From Paraburkholderia acidipaludis NBRC 101816 (GTDB lineage: Bacteria > Pseudomonadota > Gammaproteobacteria > Burkholderiales > Burkholderiaceae): DNA of 64,000 nucleotides. A program made the position numbers and the translations under genes. Every line of letters begins with the position of its first letter. Position 1 is the stretch's first letter. Below, one piece after another: positions 52,637-60,808 of this stretch. Where the stretch lies: the NCBI RefSeq assembly GCF_000684975.1, contig NZ_BAXZ01000004.1, positions 62,001-126,000 on the forward strand, given 5' to 3'. A model generated the notes under the pieces. That model made no database searches. It was not told the origin of the DNA and saw only the letters and a program-made list of their open reading frames with translations.

Positions 52637-53541
52637 GATCGACGGATCTCCACGCCGCCCAGGCGCTCGCTCATCAACGCCACGGCCGTATGATCGGTCT
52701 GCGGTCCCAGCAGCGCCGAGGCGCCGCCCCACAGCTCGCGGCACAGCGAAGCGAACGGCACGTTGATGCCGCGTTGCTGCGCGATATCGAGCGCGATCAC
52801 GAGATCCTTCACCATCAGCTCGATCGAGAAGCCGGAATTGAACCCGCGCGAGATGACGTACTGCTTGAACTTCTTCTGCGTGCTGTTGTTGACGCCGGTG
52901 GAGGCATTGAGGATATCGACCATGTTTTCCGGGTCGATGCCGAACTTCGTGCCGATCAGCAACGCCTCGATGCCGATCAGGAAGCCGCCTGCCGAAACGA
53001 GATTGTTCAGCGACTTCATCGCGTGGCCGGAGCCGAGCGGCCCGGTGCGCATCACCGACCCCATCGCATTGAGTACAGGCATCATGTCGTCGATCACCGC
53101 GCGCTCGCCGCCGGCCATGATGGTCAGCTCGCCGCTCGTTGCGCGCGGCACGCCGCCGGACACCGGCGCGTCGAAGAGGCGGATGCCGCTTTCCGCAAGG
53201 CGCTTCGCAAACGCGATCGTCGCGTCCGGACGGCCCGACGTCATGTCGACGACCGTCGTGCCGGGCCGCATCGTTGCGGCCACGCCGTCGTCGGCGAACA
53301 GTACCTGCTCGACGACGGAACTGTTCGGCAGAATGTCGATCACCACGTCGCAACGTTCGCCGATCTGCGCGAGCGACGCGAGTTCCACGCCGCCGACTTC
53401 GGCGAGAAATTTCGCGCGATGCGGGGCGCGCACGTCGTACGGCGCCACCGGGTAGCCTGCTTTGATCAGGCACGAGGCCATGGGCCAGCCCATGGCGCCG
53501 AGTCCGATGAATCCGATCAACGGCCGGGTCTGCTCATTCAT
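52633..53541 (-). CDS. NAD(P)-dependent 3-hydroxyisobutyrate/tartronate-semialdehyde-type dehydrogenase
   Basis: A 302-residue beta-hydroxyacid dehydrogenase. The Rossmann motif GFIGLGAMGWPMASCL is at 10-25, the substrate-site block FDAPVSGGVPRATSGELTIMAGG at 123-145 and the catalytic Lys176 in GSGHAMKSLNN. Relatives oxidise 3-hydroxyisobutyrate or reduce tartronate semialdehyde and similar 3-hydroxyacids. It heads the five-gene minus-strand operon and overlaps the PrpD-like gene by four bases. The true substrate is unknown; it should be the operon's inducer or an early intermediate. Confidence 0.87.
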   Translation of the reverse strand: MNEQTRPLIGFIGLGAMGWPMASCLIKAGYPVAPYDVRAPHRAKFLAEVGGVELASLAQIGERCDVVIDILPNSSVVEQVLFADDGVAATMRPGTTVVDMTSGRPDATIAFAKRLAESGIRLFDAPVSGGVPRATSGELTIMAGGERAVIDDMMPVLNAMGSVMRTGPLGSGHAMKSLNNLVSAGGFLIGIEALLIGTKFGIDPENMVDILNASTGVNNSTQKKFKQYVISRGFNSGFSIELMVKDLVIALDIAQQRGINVPFASLCRELWGGASALLGPQTDHTAVALMSERLGGVEIRRS

Positions 53542-53907
53542 GGAGTAATCCCTATTTGCTTAGCATTGCTTCATAAAAACAGCGGAGATTGCAGACTCCG
53601 CACGTCACCGCTCAATTGCGGGCCCGTCGCGACGGCACTTCGTGCGTCGACCCTCACGATCTCCTGGGGGTGTCGGCCCGGCGGTCATCGAACTGGTGTT
53701 CGGAAACAATCATAGTCTTCGCCCTTGCCGTGGGGATGCTCATTTTCGGCATATCAGACTCGCCAGTTCCGGCATAGCTTGCGGCGGGCCGGCGGCACAC
53801 CCCTCGGTCGGGCTTGGCGCTAGAATTGCCGCGAAACGGAAGTGATCCGGCTGGCCTCGCGGAACGTCTTGCAGGAAATGCCTTTCAATTTCTTCTTTGC
53901 CTCGAAC
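53542..53907. other. Divergent control region between the dehydrogenase operon and the binding-protein gene
   Basis: About 365 bases without a credible gene. It must hold the promoter of the five-gene operon (left) and that of the ModA-like gene (right). No confident -35/-10 pair or operator was picked out by eye; the N-terminal extension of the ModA-like frame (from 53842) covers its right end. Confidence 0.45.
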
Positions 53908-54684
53908 ATGAAAACTTTGCTAAAGAGTTTTGCCGCGCTGCTCTATGTTGCCGCTCTGCTGTCTCACGCCGCGCAGGCGGAAGAACTGCGCGTCATGACG
54001 TCCGGCGGTTTCACGGCCGCTTACGAGTTGCTGGGCCCGAAATTCACGGCGGCCACCGGCGACACGCTCGATACGATCCGCGGACCCTCGATGGGCAAGA
54101 CGCCCCAGGCTATTCCGAACCGGCTCGACCGCGGCGAATCGGCCGACGTGGTGATCATGGTGGGCTATGCGCTCGACGACCTCATCAAGCGCGGCATGGT
54201 GGTTCCGTCATCGCGCGTGGAACTGGCGGACTCGCGCATCGGGATGGTGGTCAAGAGCGGGGCGCCGGTGCCCGACATCAGCACCGTGGAGGGCCTCAAG
54301 AAGGCGTTGCTCGATGCGCAATCCGTTGCGTATTCGGACAGCGCGAGCGGCGTCTACGTGCAGCAGCAGCTTTTCAGCAAGCTCGGCATTGCAGACCAGA
54401 TGAAAGGGCGGGCCACGATGATCCCGCGGATTCCCGTGGCCAGCGTTGTCGCGAAAGGGGAGTATCAGTTGGGTCTGCAACAGGTGAGCGAGTTGCTGCC
54501 CGTTCCCGGCGTGACCTTCGTTGGACGGATTCCCGAGTCGGTGCAGTCGGTGACGCGCTTCGCGGCGGGCATTCCTGTCAACGCGCCGCATCCGGCCGAG
54601 GCCAAAAAGCTGCTCGACTTTCTTTCTTCGGCTGACGCCCAGACGGTGGTCAAGTCGACGGGCCTCGACCCTGTTGCTCACTAA
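53908..54684 (+). CDS. Periplasmic substrate-binding protein, ModA-like
   Basis: A 258-residue type II periplasmic binding protein (ModA/extracellular binding group). The signal peptide MKTLLKSFAALLYVAALLSHAAQA is followed by the first strand ELRVMTSGGFTAAYELLGP; DVVIMVGYALDDLIKRG, AYSDSASGVYVQQ and VNAPHPAEAKKLLDFLSS are typical. ATG at 53908 is chosen because the signal peptide begins there, but ribosome sites are poor and ATG 53878 or GTG 53842 remain possible. No ABC permease or ATPase is next to it, so it may be an orphan or sensor-type binding protein rather than part of a molybdate importer. Confidence 0.72.
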   Translation: MKTLLKSFAALLYVAALLSHAAQAEELRVMTSGGFTAAYELLGPKFTAATGDTLDTIRGPSMGKTPQAIPNRLDRGESADVVIMVGYALDDLIKRGMVVPSSRVELADSRIGMVVKSGAPVPDISTVEGLKKALLDAQSVAYSDSASGVYVQQQLFSKLGIADQMKGRATMIPRIPVASVVAKGEYQLGLQQVSELLPVPGVTFVGRIPESVQSVTRFAAGIPVNAPHPAEAKKLLDFLSSADAQTVVKSTGLDPVAH

Positions 54685-54697
54685 TCAGAACACCTAC

Positions 54698-55813
54698 ATG
54701 ATCGCATTTTGCCGGTTGCTCATTCTCATCGCGTTGGCGGGGGTGTCGACGGTGGCGACGGCCGCCGCCAAAGGCGCTTCGTCCGGGCGCGATTTCAAGG
54801 GCTGGGAGGTCGTTTGCGACAACGTGAAGCGCTGCGCGGCCATAGGCGCCGATGAGGACAACACCCGTCTCGTCGTATGGCTGTGGCGCGACGCCGGCCC
54901 GGATGGCGCGATGAAGTTGCAGGTTGCGGCAGACAAGCCGCTGCGCGCGGATCAGATGCGGCTCGACGGTCACGCGTTCCGCTTCGACCCGTCGAAAGCG
55001 AAAGCGTGGCAGGACAAGACGGCGCAGACCTACGCATACCGGCTCGCCACGGAAGACCCCGCCACGATCTCGGCCTGGATCGAGGCCGCTCACGATGCGC
55101 ACATGATGAGCTTTGGCGATCCGGCGGCATCGGGCACGCCGGGCGTTTCGCTGGCCGGCTTGAGCGCGGCGCTGCTGGCCATCGACGACATGCAAGGCCG
55201 CGTGGGGACCGTGACCGCGTGGCGTCGCGCGGGCGCGGCGCCCGCTTCGTCGGTGCCGGCCGCAAATCCGCTGCCCGTCGTCAAAGCGGCGCCGCCCGTA
55301 CCCGATCTCTCCGCAGCCGAACAGCACCGGCTGATCGACGCCACCTACGCGAGCGTACATGCGGACGTCGAGCAATGCGACGCGGACAACGGCGCAACGG
55401 ACGACACGAAGGGGCTCCATGACGGCAGCCGCGCCGTCGCGCTTTCGGCGAGCGAGGCGCTGGTCTCGCTCGCATGCGGCGACACCTCGGCGTATAACGA
55501 CGTGAGCCTCTGGTACCGCGTGCGCCGCGCGCCGCCGTTTGCCGCGAAGCCGCTGGCGCTGCCCGGCAACACCGGGACCGGCGACGACGGCGATTCTGTG
55601 CCGCGGAACCAGTTGACGGGCGCGTTCTACAACACGAGCGAGGGCGGCCTCATCAGCTTCGATCGGGCTCGCAGCATGGGCGATTGCGGCGATTCGACGA
55701 CGTGGGCTTTCGACGGTACGAATTTCGTGTTGGCGTCGGACCGCTTTGAAGGTGCTTGCATCGGTCTCCTGATGAATGACTGGCCGTCGGTGTATCGCAC
55801 GAAGACGCAGTGA
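54698..55813 (+). CDS. DUF1176-family exported protein
   Basis: A 371-residue protein with a signal peptide (MIAFCRLLILIALAGVSTVATA). The body has FKGWEVVCDNVKRCAAIG, MKLQVAADKPLRADQMRL and the C-terminal GGLISFDRARSMGDCGDSTTWAFDGTNFVLAS, which are DUF1176 landmarks; paired cysteines suggest disulfides in the periplasm. The ATG at 54698 is taken; a TTG at 54674 would overlap the previous stop. It is 13 bases downstream of the binding-protein gene, so the two are probably cotranscribed. Function unknown. Confidence 0.78.
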   Translation: MIAFCRLLILIALAGVSTVATAAAKGASSGRDFKGWEVVCDNVKRCAAIGADEDNTRLVVWLWRDAGPDGAMKLQVAADKPLRADQMRLDGHAFRFDPSKAKAWQDKTAQTYAYRLATEDPATISAWIEAAHDAHMMSFGDPAASGTPGVSLAGLSAALLAIDDMQGRVGTVTAWRRAGAAPASSVPAANPLPVVKAAPPVPDLSAAEQHRLIDATYASVHADVEQCDADNGATDDTKGLHDGSRAVALSASEALVSLACGDTSAYNDVSLWYRVRRAPPFAAKPLALPGNTGTGDDGDSVPRNQLTGAFYNTSEGGLISFDRARSMGDCGDSTTWAFDGTNFVLASDRFEGACIGLLMNDWPSVYRTKTQ

Positions 55814-55820
55814 GGGCGCG

Positions 55821-55849
55821 AAGTGCATGCGTGTGCTTGCACGCACTTT
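55821..55849. terminator. Hairpin between convergent genes
   Basis: TGCGTG-tgcttg-CACGCA (55828-55833 with 55840-55845) with AAG/CTT pairs outside and TTT after: a short terminator-like stem between the DUF1176 gene and the convergent proline-rich gene. Confidence 0.5.
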
Positions 55850-55876
55850 CCGGTGCCGAAGTTAGTGAAAACGCAC

Positions 55877-57097
55877 CTACTCCCATTCCTGATACCCGGC
55901 CGGCTGCGGCGAATTCCCGTAACCGGCGGGGTACGGCCGCCGCAGTTCAGGCGGCGTGTACATCTGGTTATATTCCTGCCAGCCAGGCGGGGGGGCTACG
56001 ACGACAACCCGCTGGGCCACGGCTTGAGTGGGCGGCCTGGGTACGTAGGCGGGCTGCGCGTAAGCCGGCTGGTACTGGGCGGGCGGATACTGCGCAGGCC
56101 CGTACTGGTTGGCCTGAACGGTGCGGGGCGGCGGTGGCGGCGGCGCGTATTCCCGCCCGCCGTACTCCCCTGATTCCTGGGACTCGGTCGACGCCTGGTT
56201 GTAGGCCGGCGCCGCCGCGTATTGCTGGGGCTGCCGATTCTGATATTGCCGAGCTTGCCCATTCTGCGCCGCAGGAGACGGCTGAGTTTCCTGCTCCGCG
56301 CCGTATTGCGGCGCCTCGTCGGCCTGCCGATACTGCGGCACCGCCCGCCGGGCATTCTGCAAATCGTGGCTCTGCGTTACCTGCGCATTGTCCGTGTCTG
56401 ATTTCGACTCCGGCAATGCCGTCACGGCTTGCGTCGGAACCAGTATCGGCGGCTCGGATTCGGGGCCAAACAGCTTCGACGGCCTGGCCCGCGTCGAAGC
56501 CTGCTTCAGCGGCACAGGTTGCGCCTCGGCCCGCCTGGTCGGTAAAGGCGGCTTTACCAACGCGACCGGCACCAGGACGTGTTTGGGCGGCACAGATTCG
56601 ACCTGCGTGGAAACGCGCTTTACCGGCACAGGCTCGGCCCGCGCCAGGACTTGCCTTGGCGGCGTGGCTCGCGCCGCGGCAACCCGCTTCGGCGGCGTGG
56701 CCGGCGCGGAAACCTGCTTCAGCGGAGCCGCTTGCACGGCGACCCGCCTGGCAGGCGCAACCCGCGCGGCAGCCGGCTTTGGCGATACCGGCAGGGGCGC
56801 CGCGGCAAGCTGCTTCTGCGGATGCTTCACCTCGTCAGCCAGGTTCGCATAGGACTTCGAGTCTTCTCTGGCGCGCGCGTTATAGCCGATGAAATACGCA
56901 TAGCGCAGGTCTTTCAGGCGCGCCTGATCGTTTTCATAAGTGGAGATGCGCTCTTCGCCGGGATCGAGAGAGGCGTCGACGCTCGAGTCCTCATAAGCTG
57001 AGGCCGCGGCATCGGCGGCGCGGGCGGATTCGAGATGCAGGGCGCCGAAAGAAGACATCAGCACGGCGGTTACCGCGACGAGCGTTTTCTTTTCCAT
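55877..57097 (-). CDS. Exported Pro/Ala/Gln-rich low-complexity protein
   Basis: A 406-residue protein not recognised as a known family. A signal peptide (LVAVTAVLMSSFGALHLESARA) leads to a short folded-looking segment, residues about 30-90 (GEERISTYENDQARLKDLRYAYFIGYNARA), then a long Pro/Ala/Val/Lys region with degenerate units of the type P(L/P)K(Q/R)V, then a Gln/Tyr/Pro-rich tail (QYGPAQYPPAQYQPAY) ending in an EWE. It looks like an extended periplasmic or surface spacer, perhaps bridging the envelope. The ATG at 57097 has GGTGAAAG upstream. The 261 bases upstream contain only a tandem 11-bp repeat (57328-57349). Confidence 0.68.
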   Translation of the reverse strand: MEKKTLVAVTAVLMSSFGALHLESARAADAAASAYEDSSVDASLDPGEERISTYENDQARLKDLRYAYFIGYNARAREDSKSYANLADEVKHPQKQLAAAPLPVSPKPAAARVAPARRVAVQAAPLKQVSAPATPPKRVAAARATPPRQVLARAEPVPVKRVSTQVESVPPKHVLVPVALVKPPLPTRRAEAQPVPLKQASTRARPSKLFGPESEPPILVPTQAVTALPESKSDTDNAQVTQSHDLQNARRAVPQYRQADEAPQYGAEQETQPSPAAQNGQARQYQNRQPQQYAAAPAYNQASTESQESGEYGGREYAPPPPPPRTVQANQYGPAQYPPAQYQPAYAQPAYVPRPPTQAVAQRVVVVAPPPGWQEYNQMYTPPELRRPYPAGYGNSPQPAGYQEWE

Positions 57098-57358
57098 ACT
57101 TTCACCTCGGGATTCCGTGCGACCGTTCGCTCAGGATTCTCCAATCGCCGGATCGGACTTTCAGTGGTGCTTCCGGGATATCGGTTCTTTCTAGCACGTC
57201 CTGAAGGACCTGGAATAGTGTTTCCGGGTATAACCCAGGCGAAAAAGGCCATGCCAAACAACGCCGGCAGCACCGACGTCGTCGATCCGGAAATTTTTGC
57301 CTGCCCGGGCGGTCACATGGCACGCACCCGGCCCACATCCGGCCCACATCCGCCACGC

Positions 57359-58747
57359 TCAAGCCGATTCGATCGCCCTCAGCGCAGCGGCGAAGCGCGG
57401 GTCGTTCAGATACGCGACATTGAATCGAAACCACGGCGAGGGATGATCGCTCTGCGGGGAGAACACGGTGCCCGGCGCGAGGATCACACTGCGGTCGAGC
57501 ATCGCGCGCGCGAGTTCGATCGAATCGTCGTGCCCCGGCAGCCGCGCCCATAGATACAGGCTTTGCTCGGTCGGCCGATAGATGGCCGCGCCCACTTCTT
57601 CGAGCGCCTTGATGCCGGCCGCCGTGGCGCGGCGCAGTTTGTCCTGCATGCGGTTGGTGTGCCGCAGAAAATGCCCTTCGCTCAGAATCACCTCCAGCGT
57701 GCGTTCGCAGTACTCCGAACTGCTGACGTGGGTGAGCATCTTGACGTCGGCGAGGTCGCTGGCCAGCTCCGCGTCGCAGGCGAGAAAGCCCACCCTGAGC
57801 GCGGCGGAAACGGACTTCGAAAAGCTTCCGATATAGATCGTGCGGCGCAGCTGGTCCAGCGTGGCGATGCGCGTCATGGGGCGCGGCTTGAAGTCGGCGA
57901 GCGCGTCGTTTTCGACGATGACGAGGTCGTGCGCCTCGGCCAGTTGCAGGATGCGGTGGGCCTTGGCGGCGCTCGTGTCGGTCGCGGTGGGGTTGTGTCC
58001 CACCGACTGCGTGAAAAAGAGCTTCGGCCGGTGTTGCTTCACGAGCGCCGCGAGCGTGTCGATGTCGGGGCCGTCCGTCATGCGCGGCACGCCCAGCATG
58101 ACGGCGCCGCTCAGCTTGAGCTTGCCGAACAGCGTGTAGTAGCCGGGATCGTCCACGAGCACGGTGTCGCCGGGCCGCACGAAGTAGCGCAGCACAAGGT
58201 CCATTGCCTGGTTCGCGCCGTGCGTGAGGACGATCTGCTGCGGCGTGGCGTGAATCTCGTAGCCCGCCAGCTTGTGCTGCAGATGCTGGCGCAGCGGCAG
58301 GTAGCCGTAGCGGCTGCCGTAGCGGAACAGCGAACCCACGCCGGTTCGCACCACGCGCTGGTGGAACTGGTCCAGCCGCGTTTCCTCCAGCCACTTGATG
58401 GGCGGAAAGCCTTCGCCGAGATTCAGGTAGTCGGTCTTGCTCTGCAACTGCTCGCGCATGAGCCACACGATGTCCATGGCGTGATCGAGCGTCGACGCTT
58501 CGACATCCTCGGCTTGCGGGCGCGCCGCGCGGGCGACGAAGAAGCCGGCGCCGCGCCGCGGCTCGATCAGGCCGTTCGCCGTCAGCAGGTCGAATGCGCT
58601 GATCACCGTGTTCTTCGAGCAACCGTTTCCCTCAGCGTATTCCCTGATTGAAGGCAGCTTGTCGCCGGGCTTCAGGAGCCCGTCTTCGATCTGTCTGGTC
58701 AGATTGTCCGCGATGGAATGCACGAGGCTCGGTCCCGAGCGTGCCAT
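57359..58747 (-). CDS. MocR/GntR-type PLP-dependent transcriptional regulator
   Basis: A 462-residue MocR-family protein. A GntR winged helix (IEDGLLKPGDKLPSIREYAEGNG, then KNTVISAFDLLTANGLIEPRRGAGFFV) is joined to a fold-type I aminotransferase domain: HGANQAMDLVLRYFVRPGDTV, DDPGYYTLFG, VENDALADF and the PLP-lysine region YIGSFSKSVSAALRVGFLA. The ATG at 58747 is used rather than that at 58768. It is divergent from the HMG-CoA reductase gene, with three GGTACA/TGTACC half-sites between, so it probably controls mvaA and the permease genes and itself. The effector is unknown. Confidence 0.9.
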   Translation of the reverse strand: MARSGPSLVHSIADNLTRQIEDGLLKPGDKLPSIREYAEGNGCSKNTVISAFDLLTANGLIEPRRGAGFFVARAARPQAEDVEASTLDHAMDIVWLMREQLQSKTDYLNLGEGFPPIKWLEETRLDQFHQRVVRTGVGSLFRYGSRYGYLPLRQHLQHKLAGYEIHATPQQIVLTHGANQAMDLVLRYFVRPGDTVLVDDPGYYTLFGKLKLSGAVMLGVPRMTDGPDIDTLAALVKQHRPKLFFTQSVGHNPTATDTSAAKAHRILQLAEAHDLVIVENDALADFKPRPMTRIATLDQLRRTIYIGSFSKSVSAALRVGFLACDAELASDLADVKMLTHVSSSEYCERTLEVILSEGHFLRHTNRMQDKLRRATAAGIKALEEVGAAIYRPTEQSLYLWARLPGHDDSIELARAMLDRSVILAPGTVFSPQSDHPSPWFRFNVAYLNDPRFAAALRAIESA

Positions 58748-58784
58748 GTCTGAGTCCTCGCTACGCAAAGGGGCGGGTGTCCAG

Positions 58785-58847
58785 GGTACACCTGCCTAAC
58801 TGTTTGGCAAAAGTGTACCTTTCGTATGGGTACAGTCGGCCTATTAT
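58785..58847. promoter_or_regulatory. MocR operator half-sites and mvaA promoter
   Basis: GGTACAC (58785-58791), GTGTACC (58813-58819) and GGTACA (58829-58834) form inverted half-sites between the divergent MocR and HMG-CoA reductase genes. A TATTAT (58842-58847) can serve as the -10 for the plus-strand gene, so a regulator on the last two sites would cover the -35. Confidence 0.55.
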
Positions 58848-58927
58848 TCGCCCATTCCAATGTCATCCGCAAGCGGCCTCGGCAGCGCCGCCGCCGGGGC
58901 GACGGCCAATCCAGTCAGAGGATTCCG

Positions 58928-60214
58928 ATGGGCATCGATTCGAAACTCCCCAATTTCCGCAAGCTCACGCCCACGCAGCGGCTGCAGCACGTCGCCACCG
59001 TCGCCGGCCTGTCCGACGCCGACCGGGTGCTCCTGTCCCGCCCCGGCGCGCTGCCGCCCGAGACGGCGGACGGCATGATCGAGAACGTGATCGGCACGTT
59101 CGAACTGCCGCTCGCGGTGGCGGGCTATTTCCAGGTCAACGGCCGTGACGTGCTGGTGCCGATGGCCGTGGAAGAGCCCTCTATCGTTGCGGCCGCATCG
59201 TTCATGGCGAAGCTCGCGCGCGAGAACGGCGGCTTTCGCACCTCGAGCACCGGGCCGCTGATGCGCGCGCAGATCCAGATCGTCGACGTGAGCGACCCTT
59301 ACGGGGTGCGCCTGTCGATCCTCGCTCACCGGCAGGAGCTGATCGAGCTCGCGAACAGCCGCGACAAGGTGCTGGTCGATCTGGGCGGCGGCTGCCGGGA
59401 CATCGAGGTGCACGTGTTTCCGGACACGCCGCGCGGCGCGATGGTGATCGCGCATCTGATCGTGGACGTGCGCGACGCGATGGGCGCGAACACCGTCAAC
59501 ACGATGGCCGAAGCCCTGGCGGGACGCATCGAGCAGATCACGCGCGGCAAGGTTCGCCTGCGCATCCTGTCGAATCTCGCCGATCTGCGCCTCGCCCGCG
59601 CGCAGGTGCGTTATCGGCCCGAGACGCTGGGCACGAGCGAATACTCGGGCCCGGAGGTGATTGCCGGGGTGATGGACGCGTACCTCTTCGCGGCGATCGA
59701 CCCGTACCGCGCCGCGACCCATAACAAGGGCATCATGAACGGCATCGATCCCATCATCGTGGCGACCGGCAACGACTGGCGCGCCGTCGAAGCCGGCGCG
59801 CATGCCTATGCGAGCCGCAGCGGCCGCTATACGTCGCTGACCACGTGGGAGACGGCGGCCAACGGCGACCTTGTCGGCACCATCGAGATGCCGATGCCCG
59901 TGGGGCTCGTGGGCGGCGCGACGAAGACGCATCCGCTCGCGCGGCTGGCCTTGAAGATCATGGACGTGAAGTCGGCGCAGGATCTCGCCGAGGTCGCCGT
60001 TGCCGTGGGGCTCGCGCAGAATCTCGGCGCCTTGCGCGCGCTGGCCACCGAGGGCATCCAGCGCGGCCACATGGCGCTGCATGCGCGCAATATCGCGCTC
60101 GCGGTGGGCGCCACGGGTGCCGATATCGACCGGATCGTGCACCGCATGGTCGAAGCGAAAGACGTGCGCGTCGACTTTGCGGCGCGGCTGCTCGCGGAGC
60201 AGCGCGACGCGTAA
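58928..60214 (+). CDS. mvaA: Hydroxymethylglutaryl-CoA reductase, degradative (class II)
   Basis: A 428-residue class II HMG-CoA reductase, the same length as the Pseudomonas mevalonii enzyme, which runs in the direction mevalonate + CoA + 2 NAD+ to HMG-CoA. Catalytic residues fall at the same numbers: Glu83 (VEEPS), Lys267 (HNKGIMNG), Asp283 (TGNDWRA) and His381 (GHMALHARN). Other landmarks are ENVIGTFELPLAVAG and RDAMGANTVNTMAEAL. The ATG at 58928 (MGIDSKLPNF) is aligned with the family start; the upstream frame is noise. Burkholderiales make isoprenoids by the MEP route, so a degradative role is expected. The next two genes encode membrane proteins likely to take up the substrate. Confidence 0.95.
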   Translation: MGIDSKLPNFRKLTPTQRLQHVATVAGLSDADRVLLSRPGALPPETADGMIENVIGTFELPLAVAGYFQVNGRDVLVPMAVEEPSIVAAASFMAKLARENGGFRTSSTGPLMRAQIQIVDVSDPYGVRLSILAHRQELIELANSRDKVLVDLGGGCRDIEVHVFPDTPRGAMVIAHLIVDVRDAMGANTVNTMAEALAGRIEQITRGKVRLRILSNLADLRLARAQVRYRPETLGTSEYSGPEVIAGVMDAYLFAAIDPYRAATHNKGIMNGIDPIIVATGNDWRAVEAGAHAYASRSGRYTSLTTWETAANGDLVGTIEMPMPVGLVGGATKTHPLARLALKIMDVKSAQDLAEVAVAVGLAQNLGALRALATEGIQRGHMALHARNIALAVGATGADIDRIVHRMVEAKDVRVDFAARLLAEQRDA

Positions 60215-60289
60215 GACGGACGGACAAGCAGTACGGGAAGGACCCCCGGCCCGCTCCGGGAAGACAATAACGCCCTCGATGGAGGAGAC

Positions 60290-60808
60290 ATGACAGCAGC
60301 AAGGGATCGCGGCCGCGAGGCCGCCGCGGGCGCTCGTCCGCGCTATGTGGAGGTATGGGGCGACACGGTCGATGCGGCGCAGCTCGGCTGGTCGGTGGTG
60401 CTGGGCGTCGTCATCAGCTTTGGGGCCTTTGAGCTGGCTCTGTGGCTCTTGCAGCCGGTCGTCGCCGAGGCAGCGATGGCGCGCGCGTATGCGATGCTCG
60501 CGGGTCTCGGCGGTTGTCTCCTGGCCGGCGCGGTCTGCGCGAAGCTCTTCAAGCCCAAGCGCATCGTGGTCGAAGAGGCCTCGGACGAAGGCCGGCGCGC
60601 GGAGCTGATCGAGCGGCTCGTCGCCGAGTCGGGCCCGCAGGGCGCCATCGAAACGCTGCCTCCCTACGTGGCGGCCGAGATGAAGGAAGTGGGCCTCTAC
60701 GATCTCTTCGCCGGCGTCGAGGCGCGCCGCGCGGCGGCCCGGCCGACGGCCTCGCCGCAGGTCTCGCATGAAGCCGCACCCAGTCGCACCGGCGAGGTGG
60801 CACGATGA
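60290..60808 (+). CDS. Small membrane protein partner of the TctA-like permease
   Basis: A 172-residue protein with two hydrophobic helices (about 32-54 and 64-86) and a polar C-terminal tail (SDEGRRAELIERLVAES; YVAAEMKEVGLYDLFAGV). It is not recognised as a named family, but its size, position ahead of the large permease and four-base overlap with it (ATGA at 60805) are those of TctB-type small subunits. It is preceded by GGAGG seven bases before the ATG. A small subunit of a mevalonate (or related hydroxyacid) importer is inferred. Confidence 0.65.
   Translation: MTAARDRGREAAAGARPRYVEVWGDTVDAAQLGWSVVLGVVISFGAFELALWLLQPVVAEAAMARAYAMLAGLGGCLLAGAVCAKLFKPKRIVVEEASDEGRRAELIERLVAESGPQGAIETLPPYVAAEMKEVGLYDLFAGVEARRAAARPTASPQVSHEAAPSRTGEVAR

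Noticed and set aside
51269..53473. A 734-codon frame joining the PrpD-like gene to upstream sequence
   Set aside because: The first ~280 codons are a shadow of the dehydrogenase gene; the PrpD protein starts at the ATG at 52636.
55810..56892. Plus-strand 360-codon frame with repeated Pro-Ala-Trp units, resembling a repeat protein
   Set aside because: It is antisense to the Pro/Ala-rich exported protein; the repeats arise from that gene's low complexity and it lacks a signal or ribosome site.
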